Positions 7,994-15,885 are shown, counted from the first letter of the stretch. The stretch: DNA of 64,000 nucleotides from Roseovarius sp. SCSIO 43702 (GCF_019599045.1 NZ_CP080623.1:1386501-1450500), one strand, 5' to 3'. Program-made: numbers and translations. Notes: generated from the letters alone by a model not told the origin.

Positions 7994-8739
7994 CGAATGC
8001 CTTTCTCGACTTCAATCACCGGGAAAAGCAGGCAGGCTTTGCCAATGAAGTAAACACGCTGATCGACCGGGCGCTTGTTGCTGAAAATGCTCAGCGCCCC
8101 CAGCGTGATTACCTCGGCGGCAGTCGCCTCGGCGATGCCTGCGCGCGGCGCCTCCAATACGAGTATCTCAAGACACCCAAGGATGAGGGGGCCGGTTTCT
8201 CCGGTCGGTCGCTTCGCATCTTTGCGCTCGGGCATGTCCTCGAGGACCTCGTGATCGACTGGCTTCGCAAGGCGGGTTTCGATCTCAGGACGCGCAACCG
8301 TCATGGAAACCAGTTCGGGTTTTCGGCCGCGGGCGGGCGGGTCCGGGGACATGCGGATGGTGTGGTCGTGGCCGCGCCAAACGGCATGGCAGTGCCCGCG
8401 CTCTGGGAGTGCAAATCGGCCAACGCCAAGAACTGGCGAGCCATGTCCAAGAACGGCGTCGCAAAAGCCAAGCCAATCTATGCAACCCAGATTGCGCTCT
8501 ATCAGGCCTATCTCGGTCTGACCGAGACGCCGGCACTTTTTACCGCCGTGAACAAGGACACCTGCGAGGTCTGGCACGAGCTCGTGCCGTTCAACGGTGC
8601 GCTCGCTCAAGCTGTCAGCGACAAAGCGGTGCAAATCCTGCGCGCTTGCGATGCCGGTGAACAGCTTCCCCGACATACGACGGATCCAGAGCATTTCGAA
8701 TGCAGGTTCTGCGCCTGGAAGGAGAGGTGCTGGGTATGA
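7990..8739 (+). CDS. PD-(D/E)XK nuclease, RecB/Cas4-like with four-cysteine cluster
   Basis: 249 aa. Nuclease motifs: GHADGVVV supplies the aspartate and LWECKSAN the E-x-K pair. An N-terminal cysteine (RLGDACARRL) plus C-terminal Cys238, Cys241 and Cys247 (CRFCAWKERC) make the four-cysteine pattern that holds an iron-sulfur cluster in Cas4/AddB-type nucleases. Expected activity is exonuclease on DNA ends, feeding single strands to the annealase system. The start is TTG at 7990, overlapping the previous stop, with AGGAGGT six bases before it. The homologue in element 2 is 47781-48554. Confidence 0.85.
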   Translation: MTNAFLDFNHREKQAGFANEVNTLIDRALVAENAQRPQRDYLGGSRLGDACARRLQYEYLKTPKDEGAGFSGRSLRIFALGHVLEDLVIDWLRKAGFDLRTRNRHGNQFGFSAAGGRVRGHADGVVVAAPNGMAVPALWECKSANAKNWRAMSKNGVAKAKPIYATQIALYQAYLGLTETPALFTAVNKDTCEVWHELVPFNGALAQAVSDKAVQILRACDAGEQLPRHTTDPEHFECRFCAWKERCWV

Positions 8740-11084
8740 CGGAGCAACAGATGTCCGCCTTCTCCGCAGATCCCAGTCCGAACGACGAGATGATCGCGAT
8801 CTATGCCGACGTAGTGTTCGGCTACTGCGATTATCTGGTGCCGGTAAGATCTCTTGCTGAGAAGGGTGCGGGAGATGCGCCGCCACACACGCCATTTCTC
8901 CCGGCTGATGCCGAGCTTGCAGCGAAGCTCGCGCATCAGGCGGACTGGGCGGCACAGAGCGGCATGGCGCTCTTTGTCGTGCCGGGAACCGTCGCGGAAG
9001 CAGGGGCTGCTCGCGCCGAGCATGTGGTCCAGACGCAGGTGGTTTTAGTTGATCTCGATCACGGCGATATCGCGGCCAAACGCGCCCATCTTGTCCATAA
9101 TCTTGGCACACCCACCCTCGAGGTGGCCTCTGGCGGGATCACACCACAGGGGCAGGACAAGCTGCATCTCTATTGGCGGCTGACGGAACCTGCCGAGGAC
9201 GAGGACGTTGCACGGGTCTGCCGCGCCCGACAGCTGATTGCGGCCAAGGTTGGCGGCGATCCGGCGTTCAAATCGGCCCACCAGCCAATTCGCGTGGCCG
9301 GGTCGGTACATGCCAAGACGGGCGTCAAGCGGCTGGTCGCGATCCGCGATCACAAACCTGTTGACTATGACCTCGCCGAACTGACGGAAGCCATCTTCGC
9401 CATGCCGCCCATGGACGGTGCGGAGCCGAACGGGCTCGACTTCAACACGGCATCGATGGATGGGGGGACGGTTCCGGAGCTTTTCGCCAAACCCATCCGT
9501 GAGGGTGGCGTTGATGGGACCACACGCTTTGACGCGCTGTCCCGCGTGATCGGATACTGGATCCGTCGTTGCCGTGAAGGCCATGTTACGCCCGCAGAGG
9601 CCTGGGATGAAATCGTCTCCTACAACGATGCCCGTATTGATCCGCCCTGGCCAGAAGCGCGGCTTCAACAGGAGGCTGAGCGCCTCTGGCGTCGCGACCA
9701 GGCCCGTAACGGTGAGATCGAGGGTGAAGGTGAGGGTGATACTGGCAGCGGGGATGGCGGTACCAGCCCTGTTCGGTTTTCCGAAGACGCCTTGGCGGCC
9801 AACTTCGCGGATCAGCATAGTGAATCCTGGCGCTTTGTCGCCGCATGGGGACAATGGCTGACTTGGACGACACGGGTCTGGAAACGCGAAGATACACTGC
9901 AGGCGTTTGATCTAGCGCGTCAGGTTTGCCGTGCGGCAGCCATCCGTTCGCCCTCAGCGCGGGTCAGAACGAAGCTGTCGACGGCCTCGACCGTGGCGGC
10001 TGTAGAAAGGCTTGCCCGCAGCGATCGGCGGCATGCCACCACCACAGAGGTCTGGGACCGCGATCCGTGGTTGCTGAATACGCCAGACGGCGTGCTGAAC
10101 CTCCGCAGCGGGCAGTCGCAGCCTCATGATCCGGCACTTTACATGACAAAAGTCGCGGCTGCTGTGGCCAAGGGTGACTGCCCTGTCTGGCTCGGTTTTC
10201 TCGACACGGTGACCGGCGGTGATGCCGAATTGCAGTCTTATCTGAAACGGATGGCCGGGTATTGTCTGACCGGCGTCACCAGCGAGCATGCATTGTTTTT
10301 CCTCTACGGCACTGGCGCCAACGGCAAATCCGTTTTCGCCAACACGCTGGTCGAGATCCTCGGAGATTACGCCACCGTGGCGCCGATGGACATGTTCATG
10401 GCCAGCCATGGAGATCGTCACCCGACCGATATGGCAGGCCTGAGAGGCGCACGCATCGTCACCTCCATCGAGACCGAGCAAGGCAGCCGTTGGGCTGAAA
10501 GCAAACTCAAGGCGCTGACCGGCGGAGACAAGATTACTGCTCGTTTCATGCGCCAGGATTTCTTCGAGTTCATCCCGCAATTCAAACTGCTGATCGTCGG
10601 CAATCACAAGCCCTCCATCCGTAATGTGGACGAAGCCATGAAACGCCGCCTGCATATGGTGCCGTTTACCGTAACCATCCCCGCGGAGAAACGCGACAAG
10701 CGCTTACCTGACCGGCTGTTGGCCGAGCGGGATGGCATCCTCGCCTGGGCGCTGCAGGGCTGCCTCGAATGGCAAAAGCATGGGCTCCGCCCCCCGCCGG
10801 CCGTCATGGCGGCGACGGAGGATTACTTCGAGGCCGAAGACGCCATCGGTCGCTGGATCGATGAACGCTGCTCCATGGGACCAAGTCAGAACGCCAGCAC
10901 CGCCACGATGTTTGCGGACTGGAAGGCGTGGGCCGAGGCGAATGGCGAGTTCGCCGGCTCGGTCAAGCGGTTCTCGGAATCCCTGATCGTCCGGGGGTTC
11001 GAGCGTCACAATACCCGCGCGGCCAAGGGATTTCAGGGCATCGCCCTCGACGACAACAATTCTGACCTTTTTCCGGGAGAGTAG
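8736..11084 (+). CDS. P4/D5-type primase-helicase (phage/plasmid primase)
   Basis: 782 aa. The N-terminal ~300 residues are a primase-like part (VVLVDLDHGD, LEVASGG, HLYWRLTEP, FKSAHQPIRVAGSVH). An acidic Gly-rich linker (EGEGEGDTGSGDGG) follows, then the D5_N and SF3 helicase domain: LFFLYGTGANGKSVFANTL is Walker A, IVTSIETEQGSRW is the B region, and FKLLIVGNHKPSIRN is motif C with sensor asparagine. Start at the ATG at 8736 (ATGA overlap with the nuclease stop, GGAGAGG nine bases upstream). Initiates element DNA replication, probably at the adjacent repeat array. Element 2 uses an unrelated Toprim-type protein here. Confidence 0.93.
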   Translation: MTEQQMSAFSADPSPNDEMIAIYADVVFGYCDYLVPVRSLAEKGAGDAPPHTPFLPADAELAAKLAHQADWAAQSGMALFVVPGTVAEAGAARAEHVVQTQVVLVDLDHGDIAAKRAHLVHNLGTPTLEVASGGITPQGQDKLHLYWRLTEPAEDEDVARVCRARQLIAAKVGGDPAFKSAHQPIRVAGSVHAKTGVKRLVAIRDHKPVDYDLAELTEAIFAMPPMDGAEPNGLDFNTASMDGGTVPELFAKPIREGGVDGTTRFDALSRVIGYWIRRCREGHVTPAEAWDEIVSYNDARIDPPWPEARLQQEAERLWRRDQARNGEIEGEGEGDTGSGDGGTSPVRFSEDALAANFADQHSESWRFVAAWGQWLTWTTRVWKREDTLQAFDLARQVCRAAAIRSPSARVRTKLSTASTVAAVERLARSDRRHATTTEVWDRDPWLLNTPDGVLNLRSGQSQPHDPALYMTKVAAAVAKGDCPVWLGFLDTVTGGDAELQSYLKRMAGYCLTGVTSEHALFFLYGTGANGKSVFANTLVEILGDYATVAPMDMFMASHGDRHPTDMAGLRGARIVTSIETEQGSRWAESKLKALTGGDKITARFMRQDFFEFIPQFKLLIVGNHKPSIRNVDEAMKRRLHMVPFTVTIPAEKRDKRLPDRLLAERDGILAWALQGCLEWQKHGLRPPPAVMAATEDYFEAEDAIGRWIDERCSMGPSQNASTATMFADWKAWAEANGEFAGSVKRFSESLIVRGFERHNTRAAKGFQGIALDDNNSDLFPGE

Positions 11085-11088
11085 AAAA

Positions 11089-11718
11089 ATGCCAATGAAT
11101 TCAGACAGTGTGACGGATGTGACGGATCATACCTATATGACCGTTACGCGCGCGCACATGCGCGCCTGTGGAGCGGATAAGGAACTATCCGTCACACCCG
11201 TCACACCCGTCACTGACCCTCTGGTGCCGATGCAGGAGGGTGGTGGATTGCGCCAGTGCATCCTCGCGCTCGATCTCGGCACCTCGACCGGCTGGGCGGT
11301 GCATGGCCATGACGGTCTGATCACCAGCGGCACCGTGTCCTTCCGTCCCGGCCGTTTCGACGGCGGCGGCATGCGCTTCCTGCGGTTCACCAACTGGATG
11401 ACCGAATTGGACCGGCTGTCCGGGCCCATCGCCGCCATCTGGTTCGAAGAAGTCCGGCGGCATGCAGGCACCGACGCGGCCCATGTCTATGGAGGCCTCA
11501 TGGCCACGCTCACCGCATGGGCCGAGATGCGCGGCGTTCCCTACGAGGGCGTGCCCGTCGGCACCATCAAGCGGTTTGCCACCGGAAAAGGCAACGCGCC
11601 GAAGCAGGCAATGATCGACGCTGCGCGCGCCCGGGGTTTCAGCCCCGCCGACGACAACGAGGCCGACGCCATCGCCATTCTGCTCTGGGCTCTGGAAACC
11701 CGGGGAGGTGTCGCATGA
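11089..11718 (+). CDS. RuvC-like Holliday junction resolvase (phage type)
   Basis: RNase H-fold resolvase. First acidic motif ILALDLGTSTGWAV, middle acidic residue in IWFEEVRRHAGTDAAHVYGG, then VPVGTIKRFATGKGNA and the C-terminal acidic motif DDNEADAIAILLWA. It resolves branched DNA made during replication or packaging. Two starts are possible: ATG at 11089, making 209 aa with a repeat-encoded N-terminus (VTDVTD...VTPVTP), or TTG at 11248 with an excellent AGGAGGG seven bases upstream, making 156 aa. The second would leave the repeat array outside the protein, and element 2's homologue lacks that N-terminus. Confidence 0.85.
   Translation: MPMNSDSVTDVTDHTYMTVTRAHMRACGADKELSVTPVTPVTDPLVPMQEGGGLRQCILALDLGTSTGWAVHGHDGLITSGTVSFRPGRFDGGGMRFLRFTNWMTELDRLSGPIAAIWFEEVRRHAGTDAAHVYGGLMATLTAWAEMRGVPYEGVPVGTIKRFATGKGNAPKQAMIDAARARGFSPADDNEADAIAILLWALETRGGVA
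11109..11214. repeat. Origin-like array: 9-mers around an alternating Pu/Py tract (element 1)
   Basis: Two tandem copies of TGTGACGGA lie at 11109-11117 and 11118-11126. A 21-base perfect purine-pyrimidine alternation is at 11145-11165 and includes arms GCGCGCA and TGCGCGC around CA. Three tandem inverted copies follow: TCCGTCACA (11188), CCCGTCACA (11197) and CCCGTCACT (11206). It sits directly after the primase gene. The same geometry recurs at 52461-52720 with a different 9-mer. Best reading: replication origin or initiator-binding iterons. I infer this from position and architecture. Confidence 0.65.
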
Positions 11719-11912
11719 AGTGGCATCCGCACGGCTACGGCGGCCAGCGCCGGGACCCCGAGCACGTCAAGCGGGATGGCTGGCATGAACAGGGTGTGCT
11801 GGCGGTCAGCATCGACGATGACCGGTTGACCTGGCCCGAGCGCGAACTGATCGAACAGCTGGGCCGCAAACTTTACGGGCCACGCCCGGAACAGGAGGTG
11901 CGCCATGGCTGA
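11715..11912 (+). CDS. Hypothetical protein (65 aa)
   Basis: Starts MKWHPHGYGGQRRDPEHVKR at an ATG overlapping the resolvase stop by four bases and ends eight bases into the DUF6362-like gene. Tight packing on both sides supports translation. Composition is basic with a C-terminal helix (LTWPERELIEQLGRKLYG). Element 2 has no counterpart: there the resolvase stop overlaps the next gene directly. Function unknown. Confidence 0.6.
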   Translation: MKWHPHGYGGQRRDPEHVKRDGWHEQGVLAVSIDDDRLTWPERELIEQLGRKLYGPRPEQEVRHG

Positions 11913-12288
11913 TCCCAAAACATGGACCGCTGGTCATGTGGCCGACCATTTCGAGGAGGCGTTCCGCACCCTGCGCAAGCTGCCGCCGGTGAAGGTGCAG
12001 GGCTACTTCAGCGCCTGGCCCAATATCGTGCGGACCAGCCGCGAAATCGCCGCAATGGAGCCGCAGCCCATGCGGGTCAGGCCATCACCCTCTGCCATCA
12101 CGCGGCTCGAGCGAACCTTCGATTGGGTGCTCTGGATCGAGGAGGCCGAGCGCAAGCTGATTTGGTCTCGCGCGGCCCGCGTGCCGTGGAAACAGATCAG
12201 CGGTGAGCTGGGATGCGATCGCACAACAGCGTGGCGGCGCTGGCAGCTGGCGCTCACCAAGATCGCGGCGCGGCTGAATGCGGCGTGA
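11905..12288 (+). CDS. DUF6362-like helix-turn-helix protein
   Basis: 127 aa, nearly identical to 53326-53709 except for the first ~12 residues. The core reads HFEEAFRTLRKLPPVKVQGY, then SAITRLERTFDWVLWIEE and a C-terminal helix-turn-helix (PWKQISGELGCDRTTAWRRW). The C-terminal helices resemble sigma region 4 or terminase-small-subunit DNA-binding helices. Just downstream lies a dyad-rich promoter region that it could bind; that link is inference. The family label is from memory. Confidence 0.75.
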   Translation: MADPKTWTAGHVADHFEEAFRTLRKLPPVKVQGYFSAWPNIVRTSREIAAMEPQPMRVRPSPSAITRLERTFDWVLWIEEAERKLIWSRAARVPWKQISGELGCDRTTAWRRWQLALTKIAARLNAA

Positions 12289-12292
12289 TTCC

Positions 12293-12345
12293 AAAGTGTT
12301 GCAACACTTTTGTGTTCGACACATGCAACAGATCGGTGCTATAAA
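12293..12345 (+). promoter_or_regulatory. Late-operon promoter/operator with 18-bp palindrome (element 1)
   Basis: AAAGTGTTGCAACACTTT (12293-12310) is a perfect palindrome. It is followed at once by TGTGT-TCG-ACACA (12311-12323) and a TGCAACA half-site, then TATAAA at 12340-12345. TCGACA at 12316-12321, 18 bases before TATAAA, could serve as the -35. The ~130-bp gap from 12289 to 12418 is almost unchanged at 53710-53839. No gene fits inside. It stands ahead of HNH and all packaging genes, so a repressed late promoter is the simplest reading. Confidence 0.6.
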
Positions 12346-12418
12346 CAGGATATGATCGGGAGACGAGCGTCAAGAACGCCCCGGTCGTTTTCCATCCCTT
12401 TCGTTCCCGCGAGGCACC

Positions 12419-12757
12419 ATGGCTGTTCGCACGCCCATCCATCGCCCGGTGGGGCGACGCGACAAACGTGAGACCGACCGGGACTACGCCCGCAAGCGCG
12501 ATCCGGCTGTGCTTGCGCTTTACGCATCCACCCGCTGGAAGCGTGCCCGGAAACTCTTCCTGGCCCAGCATCCGCTCTGCGCCGAATGCCAGCGCCAGGG
12601 GCGCGTGAGTGCGGCCAACACCGTCGATCACATCATCCCGCACCGCGGCGACACCGAGCGGTTCTGGGATCAGGACGGCTGGCAGGCGCTCTGTGCCAGC
12701 TGTCACAGCCGCAAGACCGCCGCCGAGGATGGCGGCTTCGGCAACAAGCGGCGCTGA
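12419..12757 (+). CDS. Phage HNH endonuclease
   Basis: 112 aa. HNH architecture: two zinc-binding CxxC pairs (CAECQRQG and CASCHSRK) flanking TVDHIIPHRGD, where the histidine pair is catalytic, and a WQALCASC strand. N-terminal basic segment RKRDPAVLALYASTRWKRAR. Such HNH proteins act with terminase at cos sites in HK97-type phages. Here it is the first gene of the late operon, separated from TerS by the methyltransferase and the moron cassette. The homologue at 53840-54178 differs by only a few residues. Confidence 0.9.
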   Translation: MAVRTPIHRPVGRRDKRETDRDYARKRDPAVLALYASTRWKRARKLFLAQHPLCAECQRQGRVSAANTVDHIIPHRGDTERFWDQDGWQALCASCHSRKTAAEDGGFGNKRR

Positions 12758-12863
12758 CGCGCGCCGCCCCCCCCGGGGGGCAAATCTCTGGGCGGTTTGA
12801 TTACAAAACCGGGCGCCAAGCTTTCTTTATCCGTGGCCAAAATGGCGATGGGGGGGTGCAGCC
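12758..12863. other. Conserved non-coding spacer with hairpins
   Basis: A C8G6 run includes the palindrome CCCCCCGGGGGG at 12769-12780. A CGGTTT-GATTACA-AAACCG hairpin lies at 12793-12811. The same elements recur at 54179-54286. There is no T-run for a terminator. Possibilities include an mRNA processing structure or a packaging-related site next to HNH; the sequence alone does not decide. Confidence 0.4.
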
Positions 12864-14192
12864 ATGAAACAAAGGAAATCATCCGTGTCCGATCGCGAAC
12901 TTGCCATTGAGTACCGTGCGCTCGATAGTCTCGTGCCCTATGCGCGCAATGCTCGCACCCACTCCGAGGCACAGATTGCCGAGATCGCCGGCTCGATCCG
13001 CGAATTCGGGTTCACCAACCCGGTGTTGATTTCTGAGGATGACACGTTGATTGCGGGCCACGGCCGGGTGCTGGCCGCGCGACTGCTCGGGATGGAGACC
13101 GTGCCGAGCATTGTGCTGACCGGCCTGACGGAGAGCCAGCGCCGGGCGCTGGTGCTGGCTGACAACCGCATCGCGCTGAATGCCGGGTGGGACGAAAGCC
13201 TGTTGGCGCTGGAAATCAGCGATCTGAAAGAGGCAGGGTATGATCTTGGGATCATGGGGTTCGAGGACGGTGAGCTCGACCGGCTTTTGTTGGGGGCGGA
13301 GGACGAAGAAGGATCAACCGCGCCGAGCGTGATCCCGGAGCCGCCGCGCAATCCAGTGTCACAATTGGGCGACCTTTGGGTGCTTGGGGAGCATCGGCTG
13401 CTCTGTGGTGACAGCACAAGCTCCGATGACGTGCGGCGTCTGATGAATGGCGAGCGGGCCATCCTGTTCGCAACCGATCCGCCGTATCTGGTGGATTACG
13501 ACGGCTCCAACCACCCGACACGCAACAAAGACTGGTCGCAGTCTTACGGCACCACATGGGACGACAGCAGCCAGGGCGCGGAGCTTTACGACGGGTTCAT
13601 TGCCGCCGCGGTGGCCGAGGCGATCACCGAGGATGCCGCCTGGTATTGCTGGCACGCCTCGCGCCGCCAGGCGATGCTGGAGGAATGCTGGGAGAAAGCC
13701 GGTGCCTTCGTGCATCAGCAGATCATCTGGGTGAAAGACCGCGGCGTGCTGACCCGCTCGCATTACCTGTGGAAGCACGAGCCTTGTCTGATGGGCTGGC
13801 GTCGCCCGAACCGACCACCAAAGGTCGCAGACGAAACGCTGGCCTCGACCTGGGAGATGCCGAGCTTCACCAAGGAGGAGCGCCCGGACCATCCGACGCC
13901 GAAACCGCTCGACGCATTCGGGATCCCAATGCGCCAGCATGTGGCGCGTGGTGGGCTCTGCTATGAGCCCTTCGCAGGCTCCGGCTCGCAGATCATGGCG
14001 GGCGAGGCCAATGGCCGACGCGTCTTCGCGATGGAGATCAGCCCCGCCTATGTCGACGTCGCCGTGGAACGCTGGCAGGCGGAGACGGGGCGCGAGGCGA
14101 TCCTCGACGGGGACGGTCGGAACTTTGCCGACGTGAAGGCCGAGCGGCTGAGCGAGACCCCGGCCGCGGCCGAGAGTGTCGCCGCGGCATGA
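12864..14192 (+). CDS. ParB-domain DNA methyltransferase (N4/N6 type)
   Basis: 442 aa. Residues ~10-100 are a ParB/Srx-like domain (LVPYARNARTHSEAQIAEIA, IAGHGRVLAARLLG, RRALVLADNRIALNAGW). Then comes a beta-class methyltransferase: TDPPYLVDYDG is the catalytic DPPY motif, followed by the target region and HPTPKPLDAF, and FAGSGSQIMAGE is the SAM-binding motif. Probably modifies element DNA against host restriction or tunes late transcription. The homologue at 54287-55657 is very close. The moron cassette is inserted immediately after its stop. Confidence 0.93.
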   Translation: MKQRKSSVSDRELAIEYRALDSLVPYARNARTHSEAQIAEIAGSIREFGFTNPVLISEDDTLIAGHGRVLAARLLGMETVPSIVLTGLTESQRRALVLADNRIALNAGWDESLLALEISDLKEAGYDLGIMGFEDGELDRLLLGAEDEEGSTAPSVIPEPPRNPVSQLGDLWVLGEHRLLCGDSTSSDDVRRLMNGERAILFATDPPYLVDYDGSNHPTRNKDWSQSYGTTWDDSSQGAELYDGFIAAAVAEAITEDAAWYCWHASRRQAMLEECWEKAGAFVHQQIIWVKDRGVLTRSHYLWKHEPCLMGWRRPNRPPKVADETLASTWEMPSFTKEERPDHPTPKPLDAFGIPMRQHVARGGLCYEPFAGSGSQIMAGEANGRRVFAMEISPAYVDVAVERWQAETGREAILDGDGRNFADVKAERLSETPAAAESVAAA

Positions 14193-14327
14193 CGATGCCA
14201 ATAAGCGTGGCCCAATCTGGTCCTAGCTCGCTGCCGGAGCCCGAGATGCGCGGCTGTTTGGGCTCTCGCTCTGCTCTGGCGCCGCCGGCTCCCTTCGTCG
14301 CGCGAGGACTGGCGCCGGAACGCGAGG

Positions 14328-14507
14328 CTATTCTGGCGGCAGATCTTCCTCTCGCCTCAGGCCAATGCCGTGCCACCGCGCGTAGCGGCCGTCGGGCTGG
14401 CGCCACCAGCGCTTTCCGCCACGTATGATCGGGGTGCCCATATCCTTGTACCGTCGCCAGGCGCTGATCCAAAGGGCGACGACCGTGAGTGCTTTCAGCC
14501 ACGCCAT
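14328..14507 (-). CDS. Small W-rich protein (59 aa), second gene of moron cassette
   Basis: Minus-strand ORF, too short for usual cut-offs, starting four bases beyond the stop of the secreted-protein gene. It has a hydrophobic N-terminal helix (MAWLKALTVVALWISAW) followed by a basic, tryptophan- and glycine-rich part (GGKRWWRQPDGRYARWHG). The residue pattern looks protein-like and the spacing suggests an operon. Possibly a membrane-anchored partner of the 405-aa protein. Shine-Dalgarno is weak. The rest of the gap (14193-14327) shows nothing. Confidence 0.5.
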   Translation of the reverse strand: MAWLKALTVVALWISAWRRYKDMGTPIIRGGKRWWRQPDGRYARWHGIGLRREEDLPPE

Positions 14508-14511
14508 CGCG

Positions 14512-15729
14512 TCACTCGGCCATCAGGAAGCAATCGATCGTCAGCCGGCCGCTCTCGTCCGTCATCCGGATGATATGCTCGTCATTGGCATGTCCCGCGC
14601 CCGCGGGAGAAAACTCGTACTTCGCGGGCCAGCCGGCATAGGCGCCACCGTTCCACGTGATGTAGCCGCTCCCCTGCTCCAGGTCGTAGGTGCCGTTCAC
14701 ACCGTTCACAGCGTAGCTGCCCGAGCCCAGATCTATATAGCCGATGGTCGTCATGTACTGGCGGCAGACGTAGCGGCCGAATGGAGGCTGTCCGCTTGCC
14801 TGCGCGAGGTTCGACGTTGGCGCGGGGCTCGCCGCGTTCACGGCCAGCACCCGGCAACTCTTCAACTGGAAGGTTCCCCATCCCCAGGAGCTGTCCTCGC
14901 CTCGCACGGTCAGTCGAGCGCCGGGCTCAAGGGTAGCCAGCTCTGCGCGCTGCCCTTCGTCGAACGTGCAGGCGGCGTCCCCGTGCGGGCCGTCCGTTAG
15001 CCGGATGTAGTCCGAGCCGACGCTTCGCAGCGTCGCGTCCAGTATTACGGTCTTGTTCTCGAACTGCGCGCGAGCCGACGGCGTGTTGTTCCGGTAAGCC
15101 TCGCCGATCTCCGCCAGGCCGGCCGTGATCGCGGGGGCGGATGTGTCCCCCGGTTGTGGCGTGGAGGGCACGGCATCGACAGGCGCCGAGTGGCGCGGCG
15201 CGCGCATCCGCTCGGGGGCCATGGTAAAGTGCATGTCCCGGCCGCTGTAACTGGTGTTGAGCACGCCGCAATAGGCTTCCCCGAACTCGTCGGGGCCGAT
15301 CACCACCCCCTTATACCATGCGCTGCCGACAAGAATTTCGACCTCGCCGCCGGGAACGCACAGTGCTCGCCACGTCTTCTGCAATGGAGCGCCGGCAGGG
15401 GGCGCCGGGCCGACCGGCGGACTCGCCACCCCGGGCGCCTGGATCGCCCGTATCCGCTCCGGGGCCATGGCGAAGCGCAATTCTCGGCCTGTGTAGCTTG
15501 TGTTCAGGACACCGCATTCTTCTTCTCCGGCCTCGTTCGGCCCGACGACGGTTGACCGATACCAGGAGCTTCCGACCAGGATTTCGACTTCATTCCCAGG
15601 AACACAAAGGGCGCGCCAACCCTGAGGGCCCTGCTGCGCCAAGAGCGGCGCAGCGATCAGCGAGCCGAACCCTGCCATTAGGGCCACCGCGGCGGTCCGG
15701 TGCCGCTTAGCCCGAAGAACCATTTTCAT
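14512..15729 (-). CDS. Secreted protein with duplicated domain (lysogenic cargo, moron)
   Basis: 405 aa from the ATG at 15729. A signal peptide is clear (MKMVLRAKRHRTAAVALMAG then a hydrophobic run ending LLAQ). Two copies of a ~75-residue unit follow, each with WRALCVPG(N/G)EVEILVGS, CGVLNTSY(T/S)GR and MAPER. Then an OB-fold-like section (NKTVILDATLRSVGSDYIRL...ARLTVRGEDSS) and a C-terminal beta domain with RYVCRQYMTTIGY. Likely periplasmic or surface-exposed. It faces against the late operon, so it is probably expressed during lysogeny from its own promoter. Absent at the same junction in element 2. Function unknown. Confidence 0.8.
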   Translation of the reverse strand: MKMVLRAKRHRTAAVALMAGFGSLIAAPLLAQQGPQGWRALCVPGNEVEILVGSSWYRSTVVGPNEAGEEECGVLNTSYTGRELRFAMAPERIRAIQAPGVASPPVGPAPPAGAPLQKTWRALCVPGGEVEILVGSAWYKGVVIGPDEFGEAYCGVLNTSYSGRDMHFTMAPERMRAPRHSAPVDAVPSTPQPGDTSAPAITAGLAEIGEAYRNNTPSARAQFENKTVILDATLRSVGSDYIRLTDGPHGDAACTFDEGQRAELATLEPGARLTVRGEDSSWGWGTFQLKSCRVLAVNAASPAPTSNLAQASGQPPFGRYVCRQYMTTIGYIDLGSGSYAVNGVNGTYDLEQGSGYITWNGGAYAGWPAKYEFSPAGAGHANDEHIIRMTDESGRLTIDCFLMAE

Positions 15730-15731
15730 AC

Positions 15732-15741
15732 GGAACGTTCC
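15732..15741. promoter_or_regulatory. GGAACGTTCC palindrome upstream of secreted-protein gene
   Basis: A perfect 10-bp palindrome three bases before the chosen ATG of the 405-aa gene. It could be an operator in the 5' leader or chance. No equally clear promoter boxes were found in the divergent 15742-15885 gap, which otherwise looks non-coding. Confidence 0.3.
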
Positions 15742-15885
15742 ACTGTGAGTTTGCGCAATCGGCTTACCGTTATGCGGATGTCGAAACAAGAATATTGCGA
15801 AGAACCGATGGTAGCTCCGTCAGTTCTCGAGACGTCCCACACATCCAGCGGACCTAGCCCCCTCTCCCACGGACAAGTGAACGGC

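Noticed and set aside
7756..9111. Long minus-strand open frame of 451 codons opposite the replication genes
   Set aside because: It lies antisense to three well-supported plus-strand genes with motifs and coupled starts; its own residues show no family pattern. It is a high-GC shadow frame.
11140..11170. CRISPR-like or Z-DNA-only explanation for the repeats near 11109-11214
   Set aside because: Units are 9 bp and tandem, in direct and inverted blocks, with no spacers, so not CRISPR. The alternating tract is only the centre of a larger symmetric array.
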